A stretch of 64,000 bases of DNA, from the NCBI GenBank assembly GCA_037893245.1, contig JBAIAA010000021.1, forward strand, positions 558,001 to 622,000. The letters are read 5' to 3'. This stretch comes from Crossaster papposus (taxonomy: Eukaryota > Echinodermata > Asteroidea > Velatida > Solasteridae). Position numbers and translations under genes: made by a program. Of the stretch, positions 39,956 through 51,799 are shown piece after piece (position 1 is the first letter of the stretch; every line of letters begins with the position of its first letter). Below the pieces are notes generated by a model that searched no databases, was not told the DNA's origin, and worked only from the letters and a program-made list of their open reading frames with translations.

Positions 39956-41596
39956 TCTATACTATAAAAGGTGAAAAATGCGCCATCTTGTCCCCGGGCG
40001 CCGCCATCTTGGAACACAGGGCCGCGCCATCTTGGCGCATGGTTGGTGCCATGTTGGAAAGACGTGGCGCTTTTGGTCGGGCGACTCGTCGCCGCAGGTG
40101 TGTGTGCCGCCGGCGTCGGTGCGGCGGGGTGCCAGATCTTCGCGACGACGAATCCCCACTGACCTCTACACCTGGACAGATCATTGTCCATATTCTGCTG
40201 TGCTAACACTTGAAGTCGGCGCGAACTGGAAGTGCAACATGGCGGACCCGATACGTCACTGCTGTGAGCCAATGAAATGTCCAGGTGTAGAGGTCAGTGG
40301 ATTTACCCTGTACATTTTGTATTTATAAACATTACGTAATACGTATCGTACCAACACCTGGACATTTCATTGGCTCACAGAGCGACGTCTCGGGTCCGCC
40401 ATGTTGCACTTCTCCGCATGCCGACTTCAAAATGAAACAATGATGATCTGTCCATGTATAGAGGTCAGTGCGAATCCCCCGGGGAATACGATTTAAAAAA
40501 AAAATATATTCGTCGTTGGTGAGATTTAGTAGAAACAGACGTTACTGATAAACGTGCAGTCGCTTTTCGATTGCCTGTTGATGTGTGTGGGCCTTTTTGC
40601 GTAAACTATTGCATTATTTTTGCATTGTCCTTGCCGGAGTTCGGACCGAAGCCTTCCCGAAATCGTATACCGTACTCGGTTTGCGAATTGTTGGCTGTTC
40701 GCGATTAAGCGGCAGCTATTCCGTTACACGAAGCCTTCGCAAATTAATTGTATCCGCCTTGCTCGCTCGGTGGCTGAGTTGTTGCCGAGTTTGTTGTTCG
40801 CGATTGGGCGGCGCGTCCCGTGTTATTTGAGCTGGTGACCCGCTTTATACTCCCTTGGTTATTGCGGAGTTTCCTGGAAACATGGTACCAGTTGAGCGCC
40901 GGCTTCGTTTTTGCCGAATTCCGTGCGCGCCGACCGTACCACCTTGCAGTCACAGGTGGGAACGTTAAAAAAATGATTTATACATTTCGTGTTGCCTTTT
41001 GGGCAAATTTCTTTACTTCACATTGTCGATACTTAAATATTACAAAAAAGTCGCGAAATTGTCTGTCGATCGTGGATATGAATATGCAATTTAAAAAACT
41101 TGACTGCAGTACGTCAGTTGAGGGCGCACTGTCAGAAGGCCGGCCTGTTGGTTTTTTTATCATGATTTTCACGATGATGTATATCAGAAATCCCGAAATG
41201 GTTTGTATTGTTTCCCGTACGATTCCTGTTAAAAATCACGAGACGCAGGCAGCATGCAAGCGAAGATGGACTGCCTATTGAGTATTATTAGTTCGGAAGT
41301 CGGGAAGTATTTTTACAAAGATTGTTTTTATTCAGAGTCAATGGTATTCTACGGAGCCCCTACAGGGACATGACGAATACAAATCACCGTTACGAAATAA
41401 TTTGAGTTTTTTTCGTGCACTCAAAATAACTTATTTCGTGAGCTCGAAATGTTTTCGTAGTCACGAAATGACTTCGTGCGCTCTAAAAAAAATGTGTTCG
41501 TGAGCTCGAAATAATTTCGTGCGCTCGAAATACTTTCTAGCTGGTACTCTACTCGCTAAGTTTCGCGATTTGTTTGTCATACAATCCATTATGTTT
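39956..41596 (+). mobile_element. Helitron copy 3 (3' end lost)
   Basis: Starts TCTATACTATAAAAG and follows copy 2 to the TTAA at 41597-41600. There the 41601-45559 element begins; the remaining ~77 bp with hairpin are not found after 45563. It also carries an insertion at 40157-40470. Confidence 0.8.
40157..40470. mobile_element. 314-bp MITE with 8-bp target duplication inside Helitron copy 3
   Basis: CGAATCCC at 40149-40156 and 40471-40478 flanks ends CACTGACCTCTACACCTGGA / TCCATGTATAGAGGTCAGTG. The arms pair over more than 100 bp (40157-40303 with 40358-40470). An 8-bp duplication fits hAT, P or related superfamilies. Confidence 0.75.
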
Positions 41597-42683
41597 TTAA
41601 GAGTGGGTCCACGTAAATATTTCATATAAGTGTCCTCGGCATTTTTTTTTTATTTTTTAATATGAAAGGACTTGGTAAGCAAGTAACCAAAATTGAAATA
41701 TTTTTTGTTTTCTATTGCCCGTTGCCATGGTAATGGGCCATTTTGTGTTTTGGGGCACTTTTAGCCAGTTTTGGGGCCGCAAAAACAGTTTTTGTGCTTA
41801 TTTTCAAAAAATCACCAAGTCAAAATACAAAATTTTATCACAAAATAAACTATATCATTACAAAGTATCATCCTTGCCCTTACTTGAGAGAGAAAAAAAA
41901 AATTAATTTCACCCTTATGCTATTTTTAGAACATGCATTAAAGCATGTTTTCAGAACTTGTAAAATTGACATTTTTAACCTATTTTTGTCCCTCTAAAAG
42001 TCACCTTGCCAGGGGTCTCAGAATATTTTCCTTTTGGATGTGATTAGAGCCAACATTGGTCTTTTCATATCTGGTGAGAAAAGTTTGGGGGATTGTATCC
42101 TCTTAAGGCAGTACTGAATCAAAATTTGTCATTTTTCCAAAAAACTAAACAAATGAAATTTGAACTTTGTCTTTAGTTTGAAGTAATAATACACGAAAAC
42201 AATAACATTTGTTGAATCTGGCGCCTTTTTCAAATCATACAAGTGAGTTGTAGGCCTGTGAATTACTTCTACTGAATAAGCAGCATTTTTGACAGCGAAA
42301 CTTTAGACTAACCCCCTCCACAACATTTCTTACATACCATTTTCTGATTACATTTAGTGGCATATACAAAGAGGAAACAATACTTGTTGTGAACGAAACA
42401 ATTATTTCTACAGAACCCATTACTAAAGCATTATTTCTACATAACCCAACAGTCCCGTTATGCAACCAAAATGCAAAATTAAATCACAAAATCAACGATC
42501 ACAAAGAATCATCCGTGCCCTTACTTGAGAAAATAATTAAATGGTTTAATTTTTTTAGAACATTCGTCAAAGCATGTTTTTAGAACCCTAACCCTCAAAA
42601 AGTCAACTTGCCAGGGGTCTTAGCCTGAAATATTTCCCTTTTGGATTTGATTAGAGCCAACATTGGTCTTTCCATACTGGTAA

Positions 42684-43702
42684 AGCCCCTGTCACACTTG
42701 TCCGAATCGTCACTCCGTTCATGTTCCGAGTAAACAATTGTGAATTCGGTGTTTAATCGGTTTGAACTGAACTCAAACGGATTTCCCTCGGTTTCCCTCG
42801 GTTTTCCAACGCTATATACTCGTGTACGTTCGGTGATGCACTGAGGAACTCGGAGAAATTATTGAACCTGTTTAATAATTTATCCGAATTGTCGCGGCAA
42901 CCTCAATACGGACGGTATCCGGTATACACACGGAATATGCACTGTACTCATTCGTTGCAATGTGGAATAGGTACGGAAGAGTACGGAAAAGGCCTCCGAT
43001 TCCGATCGATAACCGTATGTATTCAGAGTTCATTCCGAATCCACACCATTGTAATGCCGATCAAAAAACGGACGCACCGACTTTGATGTCATTAAATCCG
43101 ACGATATACCGCATTACAGGGTTGTAGTCGAGTCCCTGCAAGTCTGTTCACAAGTCCTTTCGTGAAGCCAGTCACAAGTCCCTTCATAAAGGCAGTCACA
43201 AGTAACTTGATGAACAATGACAAGGAATGCTTTTGTCAAAGCTGATTTGAATAGCTTGTGATTCGAATTGAAACTGAAGGACTTGTGATGGACTTGCAGG
43301 GACTTACAGGGACTTGCAGGGACTTGCAGGGACTTGTGATGGACTCGACTACATCCCTGCCGCATTACCACATGTAATACCATATATAACATCATATGAC
43401 GAATAAATTCCGGTTCAGCGGGAGATCCGGGGACGGCAAAATTGCTATAAAAGCGGTCGGTCTTGAGATCAATGAATTGTTCAAAGTTTGGCATGTCCGG
43501 TGATGATCGGAGAGGTTTTGAATATAGACGGATTGCAATCGGAATAGCAACTTATTAGATCCGGAATAAGACCGGATTATGATCGGTGTATTTTCATTTC
43601 TGGCTGGTTTTTTGACATTTCTCTCCGAACGTGTTCGAATTAATCATATTTCAGATCGGTTTATGAATGGAATTATAGATTCGGACAAGTGTGACAGGGG
43701 CC
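42684..43702. mobile_element. Harbinger-like element nested in the TTAA foldback
   Basis: 1019 bp. Ends GCCCCTGTCACACTTGTCCG / CGGACAAGTGTGACAGGGGC (24-bp perfect in full). TAA at 42681-42683 and 43703-43705. Two paralogous empty sites in the same foldback (near 42072 and, reversed, 45160) lack it. The ends share CCTGTCACAC with the 19379-20856 family. Confidence 0.85.
43117..43359. mobile_element. hAT-type MITE nested in the Harbinger-like element
   Basis: 243 bp. Ends CAGGGTTGTAGTCGAGTCC / GGACTCGACTACATCCCTG, flanked by the perfect 8-bp duplication CCGCATTA (43109-43116, 43360-43367). CAGGG ends plus an 8-bp duplication are hallmarks of hAT. Contains tandem GGGACTTGCA words. Confidence 0.88.
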
Positions 43703-44663
43703 TAAGAACAGTTTAGGGGATTGCATCTTCTTTAGGCAGTACTGCATCAATGGTAATTTCCCCAAAAATCTGGGAAAATGAAATTTGAGCTTTTCCTTCA
43801 GTTTAAAGTAATAATACACACAGCAATTGTACCTTTATGAATCTGGCTCCTTTTTCAAATGATAAGAGTGAGTTGTAGGCCTGTGAATTACTCCTACTGA
43901 ATAAGCTGCATTTGTTATGGCGAAAATCTAGACTAACTCCCTCCACAGCATTTCTTACATTCTATTTTCTGATAACATTTTATTAGTGGTATATATAAAG
44001 ACAAAACAATACTTGTTGTGAACTAAAACATTACTACAGAACCCAACTAAAGCATTATTTCAAAAAAACAAACCAACAGCCCCTTTAAGCACGTCACCTC
44101 TCAAAAACAAAACGTTATTGCCTGCTAGTGTATTCAAAGTGTTACATTATAGCGCTCCCTTAGAGCTATGTCAGTTCGAAGAACAAAACATAGGGCTTTT
44201 TTGCACTTGTATTTGTTTATATTTGAACTATTATACCATATAACAACTTTTTAAAACCAATCAAAACAAAAAAATGTATGTGGTTTATTTGTGTAGTATA
44301 AGATAAAAAGCTGTATCCTCATTGAGTGATCCCCACAATGTCGCTTCCCAGGTTGTATCGTAAAATCGAGTGTGATCCCATGGCCACACGGCATTATGGT
44401 GTTTGTGACTTCCGACTGGCGTCCTCGAACAAAGATACTGACAATTTGGGAGACTGCCAACATAGTAGTTGGTAGTTGAATGGTAGTTGACTGCGTGAAG
44501 AAGCTATGCCTATATTCAAATGGTCGAATTTGTATTAAAAGGTCATGCCCTATTAAGCAATTTGCAAAGACCATTGCGCGATCGAGGGAGCTGATGGGGA
44601 TACAAATCGTGTCGTTAGCGGTCGCACTGTCTAATGCAGTGTTCGTTGGCAAAGATTATAGGG

Positions 44664-44745
44664 CAAGATAGCTCAGTTGGTAGAGCGCCGGTCCGTTATT
44701 ATGGCGGTCTCAGGTTCGAGTCCCGCATATAGGGGCGCTACACTG
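44664..44745 (+). repeat. tRNA-derived SINE-like head
   Basis: A-box TAGCTCAGTTGGTAGAGC and B-box GGTTCGAGTCC are well preserved and spaced like a tRNA gene. The T and anticodon stems do not pair fully, so it is a tRNA pseudogene or SINE promoter, not a working tRNA. It lies in the loop of the foldback. Confidence 0.5.
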
Positions 44746-45567
44746 CAACAGTTTGGATACACTAACAATAAAGCTGTGTTTTTGAGGGGTGACATGCCTA
44801 AAGGGGCTGTTGGGTTCTGTAGAAATAATATTTTAGTTCACAACAAGTATTGTTTCCTCTTTTTATATGCCACTAATAAAATGTTATCAGAAAATGGATG
44901 TAAGAAAACTTGTGGTTGGGATTATTCTAGATTTTCGCAGTCAAAAATGCTGCTTATTCAGTAGGAGTAATTCACAGGCGTACAACTCACTCTTATGATT
45001 TTAAAAAGGCGCCAGATTCTTAAAAATATTTTTGTTTGTGTGTATTATTATTTCAAACTGAAGAAAAAGCTCAAATTTCATTTTTTTGTTTTGTTGGGAA
45101 AATGACAATTTTTGATGCAGTACTGCCTTAAGAAGATACAATCCCCAAACTTTTCTAACCAGATATGAAAAGACCAATGTTGGCTCTAATCAAATCCAAA
45201 AGGAAAATATTCTGAGACCCCTGGCAAGTTGACTTATTGAGGGACAAAAATAGGTTTAAAATTACAATTTTACAAGCTCTGAAAACATGCTTCAATGCAT
45301 GTTCTAAAAATAGCGTAAGGATGACATTTAATTTATTTTTTGTCTCAAGAAAGAGCAAGGATGATACTTTGTAATGATATAGTTGATTTTGTGTTAACAG
45401 TTTGTAATTTGGCTAGGTGATTTTCCTAAAATAAGCAACAAAACTGTTTTTGCGGCCCCAAAACTGTCCAAAAGTTACTTGCTTACCAAGTCCTTTCATA
45501 TTAAAAAAAAATAAAAAATGCTGAGGACACTTATATGAAATATTTACGTGGACCCACTCTTAATATG

Positions 45568-45815
45568 TATTTCTAACTTACCTGGTTGCAAAATTAGGAT
45601 AAACATTAAGCATGGCAGCCATTTTAGACGCCATCTTGGACACCATCTTAGTTTCGGATACTTATGAGTTTTAACTCTCCAAATAATGATTTTAATAGAT
45701 TTCTTGTAAATTAAAACATATATTTAGACACTTAATTTGTATATTTCTAACATGTTTAGTGGAAAAGTTAGGATAAAAATGGCGGCCGTTTTGGACGCCA
45801 TCTTAGATTTGGAAA
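45568..45815 (+). repeat. Direct repeat of ~75 bp, 173 bp apart
   Basis: TATTTCTAAC...TTAGGATAAA...GGCNGCCNTTTTNGACGCCATCTT occurs at 45568-45642 and 45741-45812. Both hold GACGCCATCTT. Confidence 0.55.
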
Positions 45816-46199
45816 AGGGCTCCAGTGGGACTTCCGGGGAGTTTTAATATGTTAGAAACCATCCTAAATTTGCTCCGACATCTACCCGTGTTGATGTTAT
45901 TTAAATGCGGCTGTTCTCGTTTAGGGTCGAACCGTAGTAATCTGATGTCATTAATGCTGAGGTTCACCTCATCCAGTCTGAGGTGTCCAGAGATGTAACG
46001 AGTCACTGATTTGTGTGACTTAGTCGATCGAGTCCAGCCATTTTAAAGAAGTGACCCGAATAGAGTCTAGTCATTATTATTGGCCGATTCGAGTGAAATA
46101 CATAATCAAGTCTAGTCAATTCGAGAAACGAATTTTGAACACTATATAATAAGATAATCAATATAAGCGAGAAAGACAATTGTATCCATAACAAAGTTT

Positions 46200-46600
46200 C
46201 TTCATAAAGAACGTACGATGGGAAAGGGGGTCGGGGAGGGTGGGTGGGGGGGGAGGGGGGGGGGGGGGGGGGGGGTCGGGGGGGTCCAAGCCAATGATCA
46301 TGATTGGGTGGATTTGGGGGTTGTATTGTATATAAAATATCGTTTAACTGACCTTTTTGAAGTTTTACAATCATGGATGCTGAGAAAAGCAAAAAAAACG
46401 GCATTCGTTTTCAACCGGCGTTGGGCAGTAGTTCTTATATGCTGTTCTAGTTTTTTCGTGATCGCCGTCCGTTTTTTATAACATATAATTTGTTGGAACA
46501 ACTACAGGATATCTAGCGCAGTCAGTTTGCTAGATGCTCACAATCACTATTTACTTTCAAATAAGTAAATAATTCGGTAGTAACATTTTGTCGTTATTTG
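46200..46600 (+). repeat. Dispersed repeat with G-rich leader, copy A
   Basis: A poly-G region (46218-46280) is followed by about 290 bp matching 62625-62940: AAGTTTTACAAT, GATGCTGAGAAAAGCAA, CGTTTTCAACCGGCG, CGATCGCCGTCCG, AGGATATCTAGCGCA and TTTACTTTCAAATAAGTAA. Confidence 0.65.
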
Positions 46601-47072
46601 CTATCTTACTTTTAAAGAGGTTATGAAACCTCAGTGACCTCGAAATGATAAAACGGCGATTGTGATACCGGTCCTCCTTCGTTAAGTAGTTGGAGTAGTT
46701 GGGGTCAAAACTATTTTATCATTCCAAATCCACTTTCTCAACTGTTGGTTATTCGACAGTATTTTTCAATAGAAATGCGATTTGTGTACGCATTTTACAT
46801 TCATGCAATGCGAGTCACGTCAGCACGGTTTTGCACATTCACGGTGATCGCCATCTGTATTTCCGTGTTGCATTTATATCGTTTTCGTTATCGTTTTGCT
46901 TCAAAATGTCCTCCTCTTTTTGGTTTGAAATGTCGCTAACTAGTTTGGTTGGTTAGTTTAATAACTACACAATCGCCAATACAAAAAAAGCATGCATAAC
47001 ATTCTTCGTATGATTTCTTTATACTGTACAATGTACAGTACATGCACAGTGTATTGTACAGTATACTGGTAT
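46601..47072. other. No gene seen
   Basis: Unremarkable sequence apart from GTACAGTATAC-type short palindromes near 47030-47065. Confidence 0.3.
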
Positions 47073-49229
47073 GTATGGAGCGCCAAAAGTGGACAACCGT
47101 ATTTTCTGATTTTCTGCTAGTAGGAGTTCTGATTTTCAGGAATTGCGACACCTGTTTTTTAAAAACTCAATTTTTTGCTAACAGAAATTAGGATTTTACT
47201 TTGACTACTATTTTGATGCCTCAAAAGTGGACAACTACAAATCTCGGATTCTTACTAGCACATAATATGATGGTCCATAAGTGGGCAACCGTATTTTCTG
47301 ATTTTCTACTAGCGGAAATTTAGATTTTAGAAGTAGCAATACACGTTGTTAAAAATGTCAATTTTCTGCTAGCAGAAATGTGGGTTTTACTTTGACGACT
47401 TTTCTTGACGCCTCAAAAGTGGACAACAAAAAATCGGTAATTTCTGTAAATATTCGGGTTGAACTTATTGTAGAAAACCAAAAATCTCTTAGTTTTTGCT
47501 AGCAAAACTTTGGTCGTGACCGAACGAACCCTTCTGTTCGAAATAGATCAGTATGCGGGATGTTCACGTCGTCACGTTATCATGATGGGTTTACCTAACC
47601 CCTTCGCAAAGAGTGGACGACTCCGCTCTGAGAAGGCTGGTCCAGTAGTGGCTAATCCGACGGCCCTTTGTAATTGTACGTTGCTTCCGTCACGCGTCCC
47701 CGCCTACGCCTACATTTCTATTGGATTATCCATGACTATTTTATGACTTGTCAAAAGTACCGTTGCGTCATTTCATTTTACAAAATAACCGTTCAATTTA
47801 ACAATTCAACAAAACAGCATTCAAATTCACATGAGCTTTTTCGAGACGTACCTATATATTCGGCAATTCAAATGTATTATTGGGCAGGCATTTTTTCCAT
47901 TTGGGCATGCAATCTAAAGAACGCCCTGTTCAATTGTTGTTTCCTTTAGAATGAACCAACCCCCAAACCCCGTTAATGTTTCAAAATCGAAAACACAAAA
48001 ACTAATTACGTCTTGGTCCCCCCCCCCCCCCCCCCCCCCCCGCAAAAACCAAAACAACAACAGAAAAAAAAACAGGCCTAAACGAAAAAAAAAAAAAAAA
48101 CAGGTTTTGCCGACTTATAAGTGAAGATACGGAACAGTTGTTTGCCACAGTTTATTTTTGTTATCTGTTTGTTGTTTTTTTTGTCGTAAAAAAAATGTTG
48201 TTGAGTGTCCTTTATTTTTAAAAGTTCAGGTAGGGAGGGATTTTTTTGTTTTTTTCCTATAATTTCCATTGAGTTTTGTTGAAATGTAAAAATATAAAAT
48301 AAAGACTATACTGTCTTCTCAAAATGTTTGTATTTTTTCACTCTAACTCACAGGGGAAAATTGTTTACACATGGCTTGGGCTTGCATGGATAAATTAACA
48401 GATGATTTTGGCGTACCTTGTGCCCAAGTGGTACCAATAGTCTATGAGGGGTACCGGCTTCGAGTTCATCAGTAGAGCGCGTCTTCAGTCATGGTGGCAT
48501 CATCATGCGCCCCCACCAAGCTCGACTTGGAGACAAAACGTCAAACTGACCGGGAAAACCTCAACGACATACAATAATGGATAATCCAATAGAAATGTCC
48601 GTAGCAGACGTAGGCGGGGACGCGTGACGGAAGGGCCGTCAGATTAGCCACTACTGGACCAGCCTTCTCAGATCGGAATCGTCCACTCTTTGCGAAGGGG
48701 TTAGGTAAACCCATCGTGAGAACGTGACGACGTGAACATCCCGCATACTGATCTATTTCGAACAGAAGGATTCGTTCGGTCACGACCAAAGTTTTGCTAG
48801 CAAAAACTAAGAGATTTTGGTTTTCTACAATAAGTTCAACCCGAATATTTACAAACAGAAATTACCGATTTTTAGTTGTCCACTTTTGAGGCGTCAAGAA
48901 AAGTCGTCAAAGTAAAACCCACATTTCTGCTAGCAGAAAATTGACATTTTTAACAACGGGTATTGCTACTTCTAAAATCTAAATTTCCGCTAGTAGAAAA
49001 TCGGAAAATACGGTTGTCCACTTTTGGACCATCATATTATGTGCTAGTAAGAATCCGAGATTTGTAGTTGTCCACCTTTGAGGCATCAAAATAGTAGTCA
49101 AAGTAAAATCCTAATTTCTGTTAGCAAAAAATTGAGTTTTTTAAAAACAGGTGTCGCAATTCCTGAAAATCTAAAATTCTACTAGCAGAAAATCTGAAAA
49201 TACGGTTGTCCACTTTTGGCGCTACATAC
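47073..49229. mobile_element. 2.2-kb foldback element with ~670-bp arms
   Basis: Left arm about 47073-47743, right arm about 48571-49229, strongly complementary from the ends (GTATGGAGCGCCAAAAGTGG / CCACTTTTGGCGCTACATAC) to GGATTATCCAT. Each arm is itself a tandem pair of about 190-bp units sharing AAAGTGGACAAC and TTTTCTGCTAGNAGAAAT. The loop holds a piece of the GGTTTTCCCGG MITE family (interior like 28260-28400; end CCGGGAAAACC at 48550). No transposase frame. Confidence 0.75.
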
Positions 49230-49938
49230 TTGACCGAGGTAATGGCGTCGCCATGCCGTTGCTAAGGTGGGCGGGGCTTATGGTCAAATCCGGATCGGTC
49301 CATTTACGGACGTCCATAAAGTACACGTACGTACAGTACAGTACACTTAGATTGCAGCTGGCGGATGAGGACTAGACTGATGAGAACAAAACTTTTTTCC
49401 TACAATAAAGGCTACATTGTACCGGTTTGTATGATATGGATAATTGAATTGAAACGTAATAAAAGAGATGAATCAATTTGAATCAGTTGTAAATAAATTG
49501 TTCGTAACCACGTTGATTCTTAGGCGGTTTCCAGCTTGAAGTTGTAATGTTGTATGTTGTACTTGTACTTGTACTTGCACTTGCCTAGCCCTACTGAGTT
49601 GTAGGCCTAGCCTAGTCAATTAAGCTGTATAGGCTAAGTCTGTCGTTATGTGTTCGTGTACACACATATGATCTGTATATTTAAGTATTGCACAGCCAGG
49701 GCTCGGCCACGCCGTTGTTGTGTTGGATGAACGTTGCTTTATCCCTAAATAGGCACCCGTTGTGAGTAGCTGTTTATGACCTAGGCCTGCCCACACATTA
49801 CTTTTTCTGTGAGATCTATTCTCAAATTTGTGCAATTTTCAATAACGTGAGTTAATTTTGCTTTGTGCAATTGTTGTTGTTTTTTGGGGGCAATAGCTAG
49901 GCCGTGCACTTTGTTGTCTGTGTTCAGGCCTTCTGCAG
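49230..49938. other. Upstream region of the decayed host gene
   Basis: No coding exon recognised. It may hold the promoter and a non-coding first exon. (TTGTAC)n-like repeats near 49550-49575. Confidence 0.25.
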
Positions 49939-51687
49939 AGTCCAAGGGTGCTACAACATATTTCATCGGGAAAGAAGGTTGTGGTTTGGAGAGAGCTGAT
50001 TTCGGAGACAGCGAACTACTACATGGGGAAATACCCGAGTCTGAACAGTCCCGGAGAGTACTGCTGTATTGGGGAAAAGGTGTTCCATGCTTTCCCCAGT
50101 ATTCGGCGTGAAAGAGAGAAAAAATGGGTAAGAATGGAAAAAAAATCTCTCAAAATTTATATCATCCTTGATTCACTAAATTCCATCTTGAAATTGATTT
50201 TGTTTGTCATTATTTATGCAGTTTTCTGTTGAACTTCCTCTTAAAATGGTTCCAATTTTGAAAAACTCGTGTATTGCCTGTTGCTTGCAGTCTTTCTTCA
50301 TCAAGTGTCTCAGCCAACACATAAGACATCTGCGTTGGGCTGACAAAAAGAAGACTCGACCTGAAAAGAGAATGGGTTATGGCAACCATGGTGACGCTGG
50401 CAGTGCTCCCAAAGCCCCTCGTGTGGCATGCATTCTGTGTGGCTCACCTGATGGGTTGGCAGGCCTCCACCTACGAGCACCACTTCACCGAACTCCAGCG
50501 AGAATGGGCCAAGGGTGACTCTATGAACAGTGACCATCTAAATCTACTGCTCCAGGAATGCTTCCAACGAAACCAACAGTCTGTTGGTCAAGAGTTTGCA
50601 TGACTCGAAGATGGAACCCATTCTGAAGAAATTGCCGTGTTATACAGATGGCCGTGTCGTAAGTGTGGAATAATTTAATTATCGCATCAACCATGCGTCC
50701 ATGCCAAGCTTCAAATCTTACCTATCTTAAGACTATACCTTCTATGGTTATCCCCATTGAAATCTGTTTATTTACCCACAGGTTACTGGTGAGTTCAAGA
50801 GGCTCATTGGTGCAAAGCAGTTTGATGAAATGTTGGTCAAGTCCAAGGCATTCATGTCAACAGTTGAGACACTTATCTCTTCGCCTGGAAAGGTAAGTTG
50901 AATTATTTCAGGTAAATACTTACACTAGGAAAGGGCATGATGTGATTTTGCCTCCAAAGCTATAGACCATGTCTGCTTTGAATGCAATATCATGCCCTTT
51001 CCTACTGTTAACCATGTGCACTTTATGATATGAAAGGACTTGTGGACTAAGTAACAATTTAAAAAAAAATCTACAGCCCGTTGCCATGGTAACAGGTCAC
51101 TTTGTACCAATAAGCAGTTCTGCGTTATAAACCGCAAAGAACGGGGGGGGGGGGGGAGATGTTGGCAGAGGGTGAACCCCCCCTCCAAAGGTTTCTGCAA
51201 TTGTGCCTGAATCATAATGAATTGTTGGCACATTTGACAACAACATGTCTAATAAATACCCCTCACGCAATGCAACTTTTTCTGATGGTGAGTGAAAACT
51301 TTGGTGAGGCCAAACAAAATAAATGGTGTGTTTACGCTAACGGCTTGGGAATGCCAAGATAAATGTACTTTGAATGGCTACCCATAATTTAGGGTACTGC
51401 GTTTGTTATGGAAATGCCCTTGTGTTCTTCAGTTTTACACTTTGCAAACATCGCTACAGTGAAAAGTAACGAGCCTCAATACTTTGGTGTAAATGTTGTT
51501 TGACTGATAAGTACAATGTATCATTGTTAATTTTTAGGATATACCAGACAATTAAGGAAATAAAATCTTTCTTCAAAAGCGGCGATAAAGATCACCACAC
51601 CTGCTGGTTTTGAGGACTGATGGCAACCTGAAGGCAGTGTTCGTGATTGGTGATGGGGGTCCATTATTAGATGCAAAGAAATGGTAG
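49939..51687 (+). pseudogene. Decayed multi-exon host gene of an unnamed family
   Basis: Exon candidates with AG/GT borders: 49939-50127 (VVVWRELISETANYYMGKYP then SLNSPGEYCCIGEKVFHAFP), 50291-50658 (SFFIKCLSQHIRHLRWADKK; later, in another frame, YEHHFTELQREWAKGDSMNS; in a third, MEPILKKLPCYTDGRV), 50782-50892 (VTGEFKRLIGAKQFDEMLVK) and 51538-51687 (IYQTIKEIKSFFKSGDK, then after a frame change LLVLRTDGNLKAVFVIGDGG and stop). The fragments fit one protein with a YP-L/FP-I helical motif and a C-terminal beta-rich segment, as in large unnamed invertebrate gene families with SAM-domain relatives. The frame changes within exons 2 and 4 mean a pseudogene or indel errors in the assembly. I cannot name the family. 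Confidence 0.45.
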
Positions 51688-51799
51688 CTCATTGACTCGT
51701 AATAAGGTGAACAAGTTATTAATAAAAGATTGTGGTCAGAACGTATAAACTGTTACGTTTTGGTGTTTATTCGGGCGTTTAGATTATAAACATTGGGTT

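Larger units (their letters stand above)
41601..45559. mobile_element. 4-kb TTAA foldback element
   Basis: Ends GAGTGGGTCCACGTAAATAT / ATATTTACGTGGACCCACTC with TTAA on both sides (41597-41600, 45560-45563). The inverted arms are close to 800 bp each (about 41601-42440 and 44750-45559), including CAAGTCCTTTCATATT, TGGCTCTAATCAAATCCAAA and CAGTACTGCCTTAA blocks. A second, direct partial copy of the arm unit lies at about 42470-44080. The loop (about 44105-44745) has no recognised gene. No transposase found. It inserted into Helitron copy 3. Confidence 0.8.

Noticed and set aside
44251..44652. 133-residue minus-strand frame in the loop of the TTAA foldback
   Set aside because: No motif recognised, no splice or start support, and it runs through a repeat loop; not reported as a gene.
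44664..44745. Functional tRNA gene
   Set aside because: A- and B-boxes are good, but the T and anticodon stems do not pair fully; better as a SINE head or pseudogene.
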